64,000 nt of DNA from Luzula sylvatica (GCA_946800325.1 OX326958.1:59823793-59887792), one strand, 5' to 3'. Positions 38,701 through 53,400 are shown, numbered from the stretch's first letter. Program-made: numbers and translations. Notes: a model not told the origin generated them from the letters alone.

Positions 38701-41700
38701 GTTTGTTTTTCGATTCAAAACAAGATTTTAACGCTTTGAGGAGTTCAAATAACGTGTTTTTAGATCATTTGTATCGTATCTTTTACTACATAACGTTTCA
38801 CCAAATTTCACAAACACTAAGAAAGTTTGTTTTTCGATTCAAAACATGATTTTAACGCTTTGAGGAGTTCAAATAACGTGTTTTTAGATCATTTGTATCG
38901 TATCTTTTACTACATAACTTTTCACCAAATTTCACAAACACTAAGAGACTTTGTTTTTCGATTCAAAACAAGATTTTAACGCTTTGAGGTGTTCAAATAA
39001 CATGTTTTTAGATGAGGTGTATCGTATCTTTTACTACATAACTTTTTACCAAATTTCAGAAACGCTAAGAAAGTTTGTTTTTCGATTCAAAACAAGATTT
39101 TAACGCTTTGAGGAGTTCAAATAACATGTTTTTAGATCATTTGTATCATATCTTTTACTACATAACTTTTCAGCAAATTTCACAAACACTAAGAAAGTTT
39201 GTTTTTCGATTCAAAACAAGATTTTAACGCTTTGAGGAGTTCAAATAATGTGTTTTTAGATCATTTGTATCGTATCTTTTACTACAAAACTTTTCACCAA
39301 ATTTCACAAACACTAAGAAAGCTTGTTTTTCGATTCAAAACAAGATTTTTACTCTTTGAGGAGTTCAAATAATTTTTAGATCACTTGTATCGTATCTTTT
39401 ACTACATAACGTTTCACCAAATTTCACAAACACTAAGAAAGTTTGTTTTTCGATTTCAAAACAAGATTTTAACGCTTTGAGGAGTTCAAATAACGTGTTT
39501 TTAGATCATGTGTGTCGCATCTTTTAGCACATAACTTTTCACCAAATATCACAAAAACTAAGAAAGTTTGTTTTTCGATTCAAAACAAGATTTTAAAGCT
39601 TTGAGGAGTTATAATAACATGTTTTTAGATCATTTGTATCGTATCTTTTAGTACATAACTTTTCACCAAATTTCACAAACACTAAGAAAGTGTGTTTTTC
39701 GATTCAAAACAAGATTTTAACGCTTTGAGGAGTTCAAATAACGTGTTTCTAGATCATTTGTATCGTATCTTTTACTACATAACTTTTCACCAAATTTCAC
39801 AAACACTAAGAAAGTTTTTTTTTGATTCAAAACAAGATTTTAACGCTTTGACGAGTTCAAATAACGTGTTTTTAGATCATTTATATCGTATCTTTTACTA
39901 CATAACTTTTCACCAAATTTCACAAACACCAAGAAAGTTTGTTTTTCGATTCAAAACAAGATTTTAACGCTTTGAGGTGTTCAAATAACGTGTTTTTAGA
40001 TCATTTGTGTCGTATCTTTTAGTACATAACTTTTCACCAAATCTCCCAAACACTAAGAATGTTTGTTTTTCAATTCAAAACAAACATTTAACGCTTTGAG
40101 GAGTTCAAATAACGTGTTTTTAGATCATTTGTATCGTATCTTTTAGTACATAAGTTTTCAACAAATTTCACAAACACTAAGAAAGTTTGTTTTTCGATTA
40201 AAAACAAGATTTTAAAGCATTGAGGAGTTCAAATAACATGTTTTTAGATCAGGTGTATCGTATCTTTTACTACATAACTTTTCACCAAATTTCACAAACA
40301 CTAAGAAAGTTTGTTTTTCGATTCAAAACAAGATTTTAACGCTTTGAGGAGTTCAAATAACGTGTTTTTACATCATTTGTATCGTATCTTTTACTACAAA
40401 ACTTTTCACCAAATTTCAGAAACACTAAGAAAGCTTGTTTTTCGATTCAAAACAAGATTTTTAACGCTTTGAGGAGTTCAAATAACGTGTTTTTAGATCA
40501 TTTGTATCGTATCTTTTTCTACATAACTTTTCACCAAATTTCACAAACACTAAAAAAGTTTGTTTTTCGATTTCAAAACAAGATTTTAACGCTTTGAGGA
40601 GTTCAAATAACGTGTTTTTAGATCATTTGTATCGTATCTTTTAGTACATAACTTTTCACCAAATTTTACAAACACTAAGAAAGTTTGTTTTTTGATTCAA
40701 AACAAGATTTTAACGCTTTGAGGAGTTCAGATAACAAGTTTTTAGATCAGGTGTATCGTATCTTTTACTACATAACTTTTTACCAAATTTCAAAAATGCT
40801 AAGAAAGTTTGTTTTTCGATTCAAAACAAGATTTTAACGCTTTGAGGAGTTCAAATAACGTGTTTCTAGATCATTTGTATCGTATCTTTTACTACATAAC
40901 TTTTCACCAAATTTCACAAACACTAAGAAAGTTTTTTTTTCGATTCAAAACAAGATTTTAACGCTTTGAGGAGTTCAAATAACGTGTTTCTAGATCATTT
41001 ATATCGTATCTTTTACTACATAACTTTTCACCAAATTTCACAAACACCAAGAAAGTTTGTTTTTCGATTCAAAACAAGATTTTAACGCTTTGAGGTGTTC
41101 AAATAACGTGTTTTTAGATCATTTGTGTCGTATCTTTTAGTACATAACTTTTCACCAAATTTCACAAACACTAAGAAATTTTGTTTTTCGATTCAAAACA
41201 AGATTTTAACGCTTTTTGGAGTTCAAATAACGTGTTTCTAGATCATTTGTATCGTATCTTTTACTACATAACTTTTCACCAAATTTCACAAACACTAAGA
41301 AAGTTTTTTTTTCGATTCAAAACAAGATTTTAACGCTTTGAGGAGTTCAAATAACGTGTTTCTAGATCATTTCTATCGTATCTTTTACTACATAACTTTT
41401 CACCAAATTTCACAAACACCAAGAAAGTTTGTTTTTCGATTCAAAACAAGATTTTAACGCTTTGAGGTGTTCAAATAACGTGTTTTTAGATCATTTGTAT
41501 CGTATCTTTTAGTACATAACTTTTCACCAAATTTCACAAACACTAAGAAATTTTGTTTTTCGATTCAAAACAAGATTTTAACGCTTTGAGGAGTTCAAAT
41601 AATGTGTTTCTAGATCATTTGTATCGTATCTTTTACTACATAACTTTTCACCAAATTTCACAAACACTAAGAAAGTTTGTTTTTCGATTCAAAACAAGAT

Positions 41701-44700
41701 TTTAACGCTTTGAGGAGTTCAAATAACGTGTTTCTAGATCATTTGTATCGTATCTTTTACTACATAACGTTTCACCAAATTTCACAAACACTAAGAAAGT
41801 TTGTTTTTCGATTCAAAACATGATTTTAACGCTTTGAGGAGTTCAAATAACGTGTTTTTAGATCATTTGTATCGTATCTTTTACTACATAACTTTTCACC
41901 AAATTTCACAAACACTAAGAGGGTTTGTTTTTCGATTCAAAACAAGATTTTAACGCTTTGAGGTGTTCAAATAACATGTTTTTAGATGAGGTGTATCGTA
42001 TCTATTGCTACATAACTTTTTACCAAATTTCAGAAACGCTAAGAAAGTTTGTTTTTCGATTCAAAACAAGATTTTAACGCTTTGAGGAGTTCAAATAACA
42101 TGTTTTTAGATCATTTGTATCATATCTTTTACTACATAACTTTTCAGCAAATTTCACAAACACTAAGAAAGTTTGTTTTTCGATTCAAAACAAGATTTTA
42201 ACGCTTTGAGGAGTTCAAATAACGTGTTTTTAGATCATTTGTATCGTATCTTTTACTACAAAACTTTTCACCAAATTTCACAAACACTAAGAAAGCTTGT
42301 TTTTCGATTCAAAACAAGATTTTAACGCTTTGAGGAGTTCAAATAACGTGTTTTTAGATCATTTGTATCGTATCTTTTACTACAAAACTTTTCACCAAAT
42401 TTCACAAACACTAAGAAAGCTTGTTTTTCGATTCAAAACAATATTTTAACGCTTTGAGGAGTTCAAATAACGTGTTTTTAGATTCTTTGTATCGTATCTT
42501 TTAGTACATCACTTTTCACCAAATTTCACAAACACTAAGAAAGTTTGTTTTTCGATTCAAAACAAGATTTTAACGCTTTGAGGAGTTCAAATAACGTGTT
42601 TTTAGATCATTTGTATCGTATCTTTTAGTACATAACTTTTCACCAAATTTCACAAACACTAAGAAAGTTTGTTTTTCGATTCAAAACAAGATTTTAACGT
42701 TTGGAGGAGTTCAAATAACGTGTTTTTAGATCATTTGTATCATATCTTTTACTACATAACTTTTCACCAAATTTCACAAACTCTAAGAAAGTTTGTTTTC
42801 CGATTCAAAACAAGATTTTAACGCTTTGAGTAGTTCAAACAACGTGTTTCCAGATCATTTGCATCGTATCTTTTAGTACATAACTTTTCGCCAAATTTTA
42901 CAAACACTAAGAAAGTTTGTTTTTCGATTCAAAACAAGATTTTAAAGCTTTGAGGAGTTCAAATAACATGTTTTTAGATCATTTGTATCGTATCTTTTAG
43001 TACATGACTTTTCACCAAATTACACAAACACTAAGAAAGTTTGTTTTTCGATTCAAAACAAGATTTTAACGCTTTGAGGAGTTCAGATAACAAGTTTTTA
43101 GATCAGGTGTATCGTATCTTTTACTACATAACTTTTTACCAAATTTCAGAAACGCTAAGAAAGTTTGTTTTTCGATTCAAAACAAGATTTTAACGCTTTG
43201 AGGAGTGCAAATAACATGTTTTTAGATCAGGTGTATCGTATCTTTTACTACATAACTTTTTACCAAATTTCAGAAACACTAAGAAAGTTTGTTTTTCGAT
43301 TCAAAACAAGATTTTAACGCTTTGAGGAGTTCAAATAACGTGTTTTTAGATCATTTGTATCGTATCTTTTACTACATAACTTTTCACCAAATTTCACAAA
43401 CACTAAGAAAGTTTGTTTTTCGATTCAAAACAAGATTTTAACGCTTTGAGGAGTTCAAATAACGTGTTTTTACATCATTTGTATCGTATCTTTTACTACA
43501 AAACTTTTCACCAAATTTCAGAAACACTAAGAAAGCTTGTTTTTCGATTCAAAACAAGATTTTTAACGCTTTGAGGAGTTCAAATAACGTGTTTTTAGAT
43601 CATTTGTATCGTATCTTTTACTACATAACTTTTCACCAAATTTCACAAACACTAAAAAAGTTTGTTTTTCGATTTCAAAACAAGATTTTAACGCTTTGAG
43701 GAGTTCAAATAACGTGTTTTTAGATCATTTGTATCGTATCTTTTAGTACATAACTTTTCGCCAAATTTTACAAACACTAAGAAAGTTTTTTTTCGATTCA
43801 AAACAAGATTTTAAATCATTGAGGTGTTCAAATAACATGTTTTTAGATCATTTGTATCGTATCTTTTAGTACATAACTTTTCACCAAATTACACAAACAC
43901 TAAGAAAGTTTGTTTTTCGATTCAAAACAAGATTTTAACGCTTTGAGGAGTTCAGATAACAAGTTTTTAGATCAGGTGTATCGTATCTTTTACTACATAA
44001 CTTTTTACCAAATTTCAAAAATGCTAAGAAAGTTTGTTTTTCGATTCAAAACAAGATTTTAACGCTTTGAGGAGTTCAAATAACATGTTTTTAGATCAGG
44101 TGTATCGTATCTTTTACTACATAACTTTTTACCAATTTTCAGAAACACTAAGAAAGTTTGTTTTTCGATTCAAAACAAGATTTTAACGCTTTGAGGAGTT
44201 CAACTAACGTGTTTTTAGATCATTTGTATCGTATCTTTTACTAAATAACTTTTCACAAAATTTCACAAACACTAAGAAAGTTTGTTTTTCGATTCAAAAC
44301 AAGATTTTAACGCTTTGAGGTGTTCAAATAACATGTTTTTAGATCATTTGTATCGTATCTTTTAGTACATAACTTTTCACCAAATTTCACAACCACTAAG
44401 AAATTTTGTTTTTCGATTCAAAACAAGATTTTAATGCTTTGAGGAGTTCAAATAACGTGTTTCTAGATCATTTGTATCGTATCTTTTACTACATAACTTT
44501 TTACCAAATTTCAGAAACGCTAAGAAAGTTTGTTTTTCGATTCAAAACAAGATTTTAACGCTTTGAGGAGTGCAAATAACATGTTTTTAGATCAGGTGTA
44601 TCGTATCTTTTACTACATAACTTTTTACCAAATTTCAGAAACACTAAGAAACTTTGTTTTTCGATTCAAAACAAGATTTTAACGCTTTGAGGAGTTCAAA

Positions 44701-45100
44701 TAACGTGTTTTTAGATCATTTGTATCGTATCTTTTACTACATAACTTTTCACCAAATTTCACAAACACTAAGAAAGTTTGTTTTTCGATTCAAAACAAGA
44801 TTTTAACGCTTTGAGGTGTTCAAATAACGTGTTTTTAGATCATTTGTGTCGTATCTTTTAGTACATAACTTTTCACCAAATCTCCCAAACACTAAGAATG
44901 TTTGTTTTTCAATTCAAAACAAACATTTAACGCTTTGAGGAGTTCAAATAACGTGTTTTTAGATCATTTGTATCGTATCTTTTAGTACATAAGTTTTCAA
45001 CAAATTTCACAAACACTAAGAAAGTTTGTTTTTCGATTCAAAACAAGATTTTAAAGCATTGAGGAGTTCAAATAACATGTTTTTAGATCAGGTGTATCGT
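38700..45100 (+). repeat. 52-monomer higher-order block, second copy
   Basis: It differs from the first copy only at scattered sites. These include 'tgtgtcgca' near 39510 against 'tgtatcgca', 'tctttttcta' near 40513, 'gctttttgg' near 41212, 'atttctatc' near 41370 and a T-run loss near 43785. That loss changes the offset from 6,448 to 6,447 bp. It ends at about 45.09 kb, where 'gatcaggtg' replaces the 'gatcatttg' found at 38640, and then runs through about 0.8 kb resembling 20.9-21.9 kb. Confidence 0.82.
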
Positions 45101-45920
45101 ATCTTTTACTACATAACTTTTCACCAAATTTCACAAACACTAAGAAAGTTTGTTTTTCGATTCAAAACAAGATTTTAACGCTTTGAGGAGTTCAAATAAC
45201 GTGTTTTTACATCATTTGTATCGTATCTTTTACTACAAAACTTTTCACCAAATTTCAGAAACACTAAGAAAGCTTGTTTTTCGATTCAAAACAAGATTTT
45301 TAACGCTTTGAGGAGTTCAAATAACGTGTTTTTAGATCATTTGTATCGTATCTTTTACTACATAACTTTTCACCAAATTTCACAAACACTAAAAAAGTTT
45401 GTTTTTCGATTTCAAAACAAGATTTTAACGCTTTGAGGAGTTCAAATAACGTGTTTTTAGATCATTTGTATCGTATCTTTTAGTACATAACTTTTCACCA
45501 AATTTTACAAACACTAAGAAAGTTTGTTTTTCGATTCAAAACAAGATTTTAAAGCATTGAGGTGTTGAAATAACATGTTTTTAGATCATTTGTATCGTAT
45601 CTTTTAGTACATAACTTTTCACCAAATTACACAAACACTAAGAAAGTTTGTTTTTCAATTCAAAACAAGATTTTAACGCTTTGAGGAGTTCAGATAACAA
45701 GTTTTTAGATCAGGTGTATCGTATCTTTTACTACATAACTTTTTACCAAATTTCAAAAATGCTAAGAAAGTTTGTTTTTCGATTCAAAACAAGATTTTAA
45801 CGCTTTGAGGAGTTCAAATAACATGTTTTTAGATCGGGTGTATCGTATCTTTTACTACATAACTTTTTACCAAATTTCAGAAACACTAAGAAAGTTTGTT
45901 TTTCGATTCAAAACAAGATT
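45100..45920 (+). repeat. Satellite spacer resembling 20.9-21.8 kb
   Basis: The units follow the order of the segment after the dyad monomer in the 54-monomer block: 'tttttacatc', 'aagatttttaacg', 'gatttcaaaac', 'aaagcattgaggtgttgaaat', then 'tttttcaattc', then type A units. It has a private 'gatcgggtg' near 45833. It links the second 52-monomer copy to the segment that repeats 29.68 kb. Confidence 0.65.
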
Positions 45921-48900
45921 TTAACGCTTTGAGGAGTTCAAATAACGTGTTTTTAGATCATTTGTATCGTATCTTTTACTACATAACTTTTCACCAAATT
46001 TCACAAACACTAAGAAAGTTTGTTTTTCGATTCAAAACAAGATTTTAACGCTTTGAGGAGTTCAAATAACGTGTTTTTAGATCATGTGTATCGTATCTTT
46101 TAGCACATAACTTTTCACCAAATATCACAAAAACTAAGAAAGTTTGTTTTTCGATTCAAAACAAGATTTTAAAGCTTTGAGGAGTTAAAATAACATGTTT
46201 TTAGATCATTTGTATCGTATCTTTTAGTACATAACTTTTCACCAAATTTCACAAACACTAAGAAAGTGTGTTTTTCGATTCAAAACAAGATTTTAACGCT
46301 TTGAGGAGTTCAAATAACGTGTTTCTAGATCATTTGTATCGTATCTTTTACTACATAACTTTTCACCAAATTTCACAAACACTAAGAAAGTTTTTTTTTC
46401 GATTCAAAACAAGATTTTAACGCTTTGACGAGTTCAAATAACGTGTTTTTAGATCATTTATATCGTATCTTTTACTACATAACTTTTCACCAAATTTCAC
46501 AAACACCAAGAAAGTTTGTTTTTCGATTCAAAACAAGATTTTAACGCTTTGAGGTGTTCAAATAACGTGTTTTTAGATCATTTGTGTCGTATCTTTTAGT
46601 ACATAACTTTTCACCAAATCTCCCAAACACTAATAAAGTTTGTTTTTCAATTCAAAACAAACATTTAACGCTTTGAGGAGTTCAAATAACGAGTTTTTAG
46701 ATCATTTGTATCGTATCTTTTAGTACATAAGTTTTCACCAAATTTCACAAACACTAAGAAAGTTTGTTTTTCGATTCAAAACAAGATTTTAAAGCATTGA
46801 GGAGTTCAAATAACATGTTTTTAGATCAGGTGTATCGTATCTTTTACTACATAACTTTTCACCAAATTTCACAAACACTAAGAAAGCTTGTTTTTCGATT
46901 CAAAACAAGATTTTAACGCTTTGAGGAGTTCAAATAACGTTTTTTTAGATCATTTGTATCGTATCTTTTACTACATAACTTTTCACCAAATTTCACAAAC
47001 ACTAAGAAAGTTTGTTTTTCGATTCAAAACAAGATTTTAAAGCATTGAGGAGTTCAAATAACATGTTTTTAGATCAGGTGTATCGTATCTTTTACTACAT
47101 AACTTTTCACCAAATTTCACAAACACTAAGAAAGCTCGTTTTACGATTCAAAACAAGATTTTAACGCTTTGAGGAGTTCAAATAACGTTTTTTTAGATCA
47201 TTTGTATCGTATCTTTTACTACATAACTTTTCACCAAATCTCCCAAACACTAATAAAGTTTGTTTTTCGATTCAAAACAAACATTTAACGCTTTGAGGAG
47301 TTCAAATAACGAGTTTTTAGATCATTTGTATCGTATCTTTTAGTACATAAGTTTTCACCAAATTTCACAAACACTAAGAAAGTTTGTTTTTCGATTCAAA
47401 ACAAGATTTTAACGCTTTGAGGAGTTCAAATAACGTGTTTTTAGATCATTTGTATCGTATCTTTTACTACAAAACTTTTCACCAAATTTCACAAACACTA
47501 AGAAAGCTTGTTTTCGATTCAAAACAAGATTTTAACGCTTTGAGGAGTTCAAATAACGTTTTTTAGATCATTTGTATCGTATCTTTTACTACATAACTTT
47601 TCACCAAATTTCACAAACACTAAGAAAGTTTGTTATTCGATTTCAAAACAAGATTTTAACGCTTTGAGGTGTTCAAATAACGTGTTTTTAGATCATTTGT
47701 ATCGTATCTTTTAGTACATAACTTTTCACCAAATTTTACAAACACAAAGAAAGTTTGTTTTTCGATTCAAAACAAGATTTTAAAGCATTGAGGTGTTCAA
47801 ATAACATGTTTTTAGATCATTTGTATCTTATCTTTTAGTACATAACTTTTCACCAAATTACACAAACACTAAGAAAGTTTGTTTTTCGATTCAAAACAAG
47901 ATTTTAACGCTTTGAGGAGTTCAGATAACAAGTTTTTAGATCAGGTGTATCGTATCTTTTACTACATAACTTTTTTACCAAATTTCAGAAACGCTAAGAA
48001 AGTCTGTTTTTCGATTCAAAACAAGATTTTAATGCTTTGAGGAGTTCAAATAACATGTTTTTAGATCAGGTGTATCGTATCTTTTAGTACATAACTTTTT
48101 ACCAAATTTCAGAAACACTAAGAAAGTTTGTTTTTCGATTCAAAACAAGATTTTAACGCTTTGAGGTGTTCAAATAACATGTTTTTAGATCATTTGTATC
48201 GTATCTTTTAGTACATAACTTTTCACCAAATTTCACAACCACTAAGAAATTTTGTTTTTCGATTCAAAACAAGATTTTACCGCTTTGAGGAGTTCAAATA
48301 ATGTGTTTCTAGATCATTTGTATCGTATCTTTTACTACATAACGTTTCACCAAATTTCACAAACACTAAGAAATTTTTTTTTTCGATTCAAAACAAGATT
48401 TTACCGCTTTGAGGAGTTCAAATAACGTGTTTCTAGATCATTTGTATCGTATCTTTTACTACAAAACTTTTCACCAAATTTCACAAACACTAAGAAAGCT
48501 TGTTTTTCGATTCAAAACAAGATTTTAACGCTTTGAGGAGTTCAAATAACGTGTTTCTAGATCATTTGTATCGTATCTTTTACTACATAACGTTTCACCA
48601 AATTTCACAAACACTAAGAAAGTTTGTTTTTCGATTCAAAACATGATTTTAACGCTTTGAGGAGTTCAAATAACGTGTTTTTAGATCATTTGTATCGTAT
48701 CTTTTACTACATAACTTTTCACCAAATTTCACAAACACTAAGAGACTTTGTTTTTCGATTCAAAACAAGATTTTAACGCTTTGAGGTGTTCAAATAACAT
48801 GTTTTTAGATGAGGTGTATCGTATCTTTTACTACATAACTTTTTACCAAATTTCAGAAACGCTAAGAAAGTTTGTTTTTCGATTCAAAACAAGATTTTAA

Positions 48901-49170
48901 CGCTTTGAGGAGTTCAAATAACATGTTTTTAGATCATTTGTATCATATCTTTTACTACATAACTTTTCAGCAAATTTCACAAACACTAAGAAAGTTTGTT
49001 TTTCGATTCAAAACAAGATTTTAACGCTTTGAGGAGTTCAAATAATGTGTTTTTAGATCATTTGTATCGTATCTTTTACTACAAAACTTTTCACCAAATT
49101 TCACAAACACTAAGAAAGCTTGTTTTTCGATTCAAAACAAGATTTTTACTCTTTGAGGAGTTCAAATAAC
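45920..49170 (+). repeat. 26-monomer segment, second copy (of 29.68-32.92 kb)
   Basis: This carries the same rare unit order as its partner, including the 248-bp dimer duplication (about 46.78-47.26 kb) and the 'aacgttttttta' units. Private changes include 'agctcgttttac' near 47134, 'tgttattcg' near 47631, an additional T near 47975 and a longer T run near 48368. It diverges at about 49169, where this copy keeps 'aataacgtgttttt' and its partner has the 5-bp loss. Confidence 0.78.
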
Positions 49171-50400
49171 GTGTTTTTAGATCATTTGTATCGTATCTTT
49201 TAGTACATAACTTTTCACCAAATTTTACAAACACTAAGAAAGTTTGTTTTTCGATTCAAAACAAGATTTTAAAGCATTGAGGTGTTGAAATAACATGTTT
49301 TTAGATCATTTGTATCGTATGTTTTAGTACATAACATTTCACCAAATTACACAAACACTAAGAAAGTTTGTTTTTCAATTGAAAACAAGATTTTAACGCT
49401 TTGAGGAGTTCAGATAACAAGTTTTTAGATCAGGTGTATCGTATCTTTTACTACATAACTTTTTACCAAATTTCAAAAATGCTAAGAAAGTTTGTTTTTC
49501 GATTCAAAACAAGATTTTAACGCTTTGAGGAGTTCAAATAACATGTTTTTAGATCAGGTGTATCGTATCTTTTACTACATAACTTTTTACCAAATTTCAG
49601 ATACACTAAGAAAGTTTGTTTTTCGATTCAAAACAAGATTTTAACGCTTTGAGGAGTTCAAATAACGTGTTTATAGATCATTTGTATAGTATCTTTTACT
49701 AAATAACTTTTCACAAAATTTCACAAACACTAAGAAAGTTTGTTTTTCGATTCAAAACAAGATTTTAACGCTTTGAGGTGTTCAAATAACATGTTATTAG
49801 ATCATTTGTATCGTATCTTTTAGTACATAACTTTTCACCAAATTTCACAACCACTAAGAAATTTTGTTTTCGATTCAAAACGAGATTTGAACGCTTTGAG
49901 GAGTTCAAATAACGTGTTTCTAGATCATTTGTATCGTATCTTTTACTACATAACGTTTCACCAAATTTCACAAACACTAAGAAAGTTTGTTTTTCGATTC
50001 AAAACATGATTTTAACGCTTTGAGGAGTTCAAATAACGTGTTTTTAGATCATTTGTATCGTATCTTTTACTACATAACTTTTCACCAAATTTCAAAACAC
50101 TAAGAGACTTTGTTTTTCGATTCAAAACAAGATTTTAACGCTTTGAGGAGTTCAAATAACATGTTTTAGATCATTTGTATCATATCTTTTACTACATAAC
50201 TTTTCAGCAAATTTCACAAACACTAAGAAAGTTTGTTTTTCGATTCAATACAAGATTTTAACGATTTGAGGAGTTCGAATAATGTGTTTTTAGATCATTT
50301 GTATCGTATCTTTTACTACAAAACTTTTCACCAAATTTCACAAACACTAAGAAATCTTGTTTTTCGATTCAAAACAAGATTTTTACTCTTTGAGGAGTTC
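49170..50400 (+). repeat. Satellite patch rich in private mutations
   Basis: About ten units here show many changes I do not see elsewhere: 'tatgttttag' near 49318, 'cagatacac' near 49598, 'gtttatagatc' near 49670, 'tatagtatc' near 49686, 'atgttattag' near 49790, 'aaaacgagatttg' near 49878, 'tttcaaaacac' near 50091, 'atgttttagatc' near 50161, 'acgatttgag' near 50262 and 'gaaatcttg' near 50352. The patch sits at a block boundary, which fits weaker homogenisation there. Sequencing or assembly error is an alternative. Confidence 0.6.
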
Positions 50401-53400
50401 AAATAACGTGTTTTTAGATCACTTGTATCGTATCTTTTACTACATAACTTTTCACCAAATTTCACAAACACTAAGAAAGTTTGTTTTTCGATTTCAAAAC
50501 AAGATTTTAACGCTTTGAGGAGTTCAAATAACGTGTTTTTAGATCATGTGTATCGTATCTTTTAGCACATAACTTTTCACCAAATATCACAAAAACTAAG
50601 AAAGTTTGTTTTTCGATTCAAAACAAGATTTTAAAGCTTTGAGGAGTTAAAATAACATGTTTTTACATCATTTGTATCGTATCTTTTAGTACATAACTTT
50701 TCACCAAATTTCACAAACACTAAGAAAGTGTGTTTTTCGATTCAAAACAAGATTTTAACGCTTTGAGGAGTTCAAATAACGTGTTTCTAGATCATTTGTA
50801 TCGTATCTTTTACTACATAACTTTTCACCAAATTTCACAAATACTAAGAAAGTTTTTTTTCGATTCAAAACAAGATTTTAACGCTTTGACGAGTTCAAAT
50901 AACGTGTTTTTAGATCATTTATATCGTATCTTTTACTACATAACTTTTCACCAAATTTCACAAACACCAAGAAAGTTTGTTTTTCGATTCAAAACAAGAT
51001 TTTAACGCTTTGAGGTGTTCAAATAACGTGTTTTTAGATCATTTGTGTCGTATCTTTTAGTACATAACTTTTCACCAAATCTCCCAAACACTAATAAAGT
51101 TTGTTTTCAATTCAAAACAAACATTTAACGCTTTGAGGAGTTCCAATAACGAGTTTTTAGATCATTTGTATCGTATCTTTTAGTACATAAGTTTTCACCA
51201 AATTTCACAAACACTAAGAAAGTTTGTTTTTCGATTCAAAACAAGATTTTAAAGCATTGAGGAGTTCAAATAACATGTTTTTAGATCAGGTGTATCGTAT
51301 CTTTTACTACATAACTTTTCACCAAATTTCACAAACACTAAGAAAGTTTGTTTTTCGATTCAAAACAAGATTTTAACGCTTTGAGGAGTTCAAATAACGT
51401 GTTTTTAGATCATTTGTGTCGTATCTTTTACTACAAAACTTTTCACCAAATTTCACAAACACTAAGAAAGCTTGTTTTTCGATTCAAAACAAGATTTTAA
51501 CGCTTTGAGGAGTTCAAATAACGTTTTTTTAGATCATTTGTATCGTATCTTTTACTACATAACTTTTCACCAAATTTCACAAACACTAAGAAGGTTTGTT
51601 TTTCGATTTCAAAACAAGATTTTAACGCGTTGAGGAGTTCAAATAACGTGTTTTTAGATCATTTCTATCGTATCTTTTAGTACATAACTTTTCACCAAAT
51701 TTTACAAACACAAAGAAAGTTTGTTTTTCGATTCAAAACAAGATTTTAAAGCATTGAGGTGTTCAAATAACATGTTTTTAGATCATTTGTATCTTATCTT
51801 TTAGTACATAACTTTTCACCAAATTACACAAACACTAAGAAAGTTTGTTTTTCGATTCAAGACAAGATTTTAACGCTTTGAGGAGTTCAGATAACAAGTT
51901 TTTAGATCAGGTGTATCGTATCTTTTACTACATAACTTTTTACCAAATTTCAGAAACGCTATGAAAGTTTGTTTTTCGATTCAAAACAAGATTTTAACGC
52001 TTTGAGGAGTTCAAATAACATGTTTTTAGATCAGGTGTATCGTATCTTTTAATACATAACTTTTTACCAAATTTCAGAAACACTAAGAAAGTTTGTTTTT
52101 CGATTCAAAACAAGATTTTAACGCTTTGAGGTGTTCAAATAACATGTTTTTAGATCATTTGTATCGTATCTTTTAGTACATAACTTTTCACCAAATTTCA
52201 CAACCACTAAGAAATTTTGTTTTTCGATTCAAAACAAGATTTTACCGCTTTGAGGAGTTCAAAGAATGTGTTTCTAGATCATTTGTATCGTATCTTTTAC
52301 TACATAACGTTTCACCAAATTTCACAAACACTAAGAAATTTTGTTTTTCGATTCAAAACAAGATTTTACCGCTTTGAGGAGTTCAAATAACGTGTTTCTA
52401 GATCATTTGTATCGTATCTTTTACTACAAAACTTTTCACCAAATTTCACAAACACTAAGAAAGCTTGTTTTTCGATTCAAAACAAGATTTTAACGCCTTG
52501 AGGAGTTCAAATAACGTGTTTCTAGATCATTTGTATCGTATCTTTTACTACATAACGTTTCACCAAATTTCACAAACACTAAGAAAGTTTGTTTTTCGAT
52601 TCAAAACATGATTTTAACGCTTTGAGGAGTTCAAATAACGTGTTTTTAGATCATTTGTATCGTATCTTTTACTACATAACTTTTCACCAAATTTCACAAA
52701 CACTAAGAGACTTTGTTTTTCGATTCAAAACAAGATTTTAACACTTTGAGGTGTTCAAATAACATGTTTTTAGATGAGGTGTATCGTATCTTTTACTACA
52801 TAACTTTTTACCAAATTTCAGAAACGCTAAGAAAGTTTGTTTTTCGATTCAAACCAAGATTTTAACGCTTTGAGGAGTTCAAATAACATGTTTTTAGATC
52901 ATTTGTATCGTATCTTTTACTACATAACTTTTCACCAAATTTCACAAACACTAAGAAAGTTTGTTTTTCGATTCAAAACATGATTTTAACGCTTTGAGGA
53001 GTTCAAATAACGTGTTTTTAGATCATTTGTATCGTATATTTTACTACATAACTTTTCACCAAATTTCACAAACACTAAGAGACTTTGTTTTTCGATTCAA
53101 AACAAGATTTTAACGCTTTGAGGAGTTCAAATAACATGTTTTTAGATCATTTGTATCATATCTTTTACTACATAACTTTTCAGCAAATTTCACAAACACT
53201 AAGAAAGTTTGTTTTTCGATTCAATACAAGATTTTAACGCTTTGAGGAGTTCGAATAATGTGTTTTTAGATCATTTGTATCGTATCTTTTACTACAAAAC
53301 TTTTCACCAACTTTCACAAACACTAAGAAAGCTTGTTTTTCGATTCAAAACAAGATTTTTACTCTTTGAGGAGTTCAAATAACGTGTTTTTAGATCACTT

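Noticed and set aside
49765..49977. Minus-strand open frame of 70 codons
   Set aside because: It is created by private mutations and a one-base loss in the divergent patch; the complementary strand of the same monomers elsewhere is closed. It has no family resemblance.
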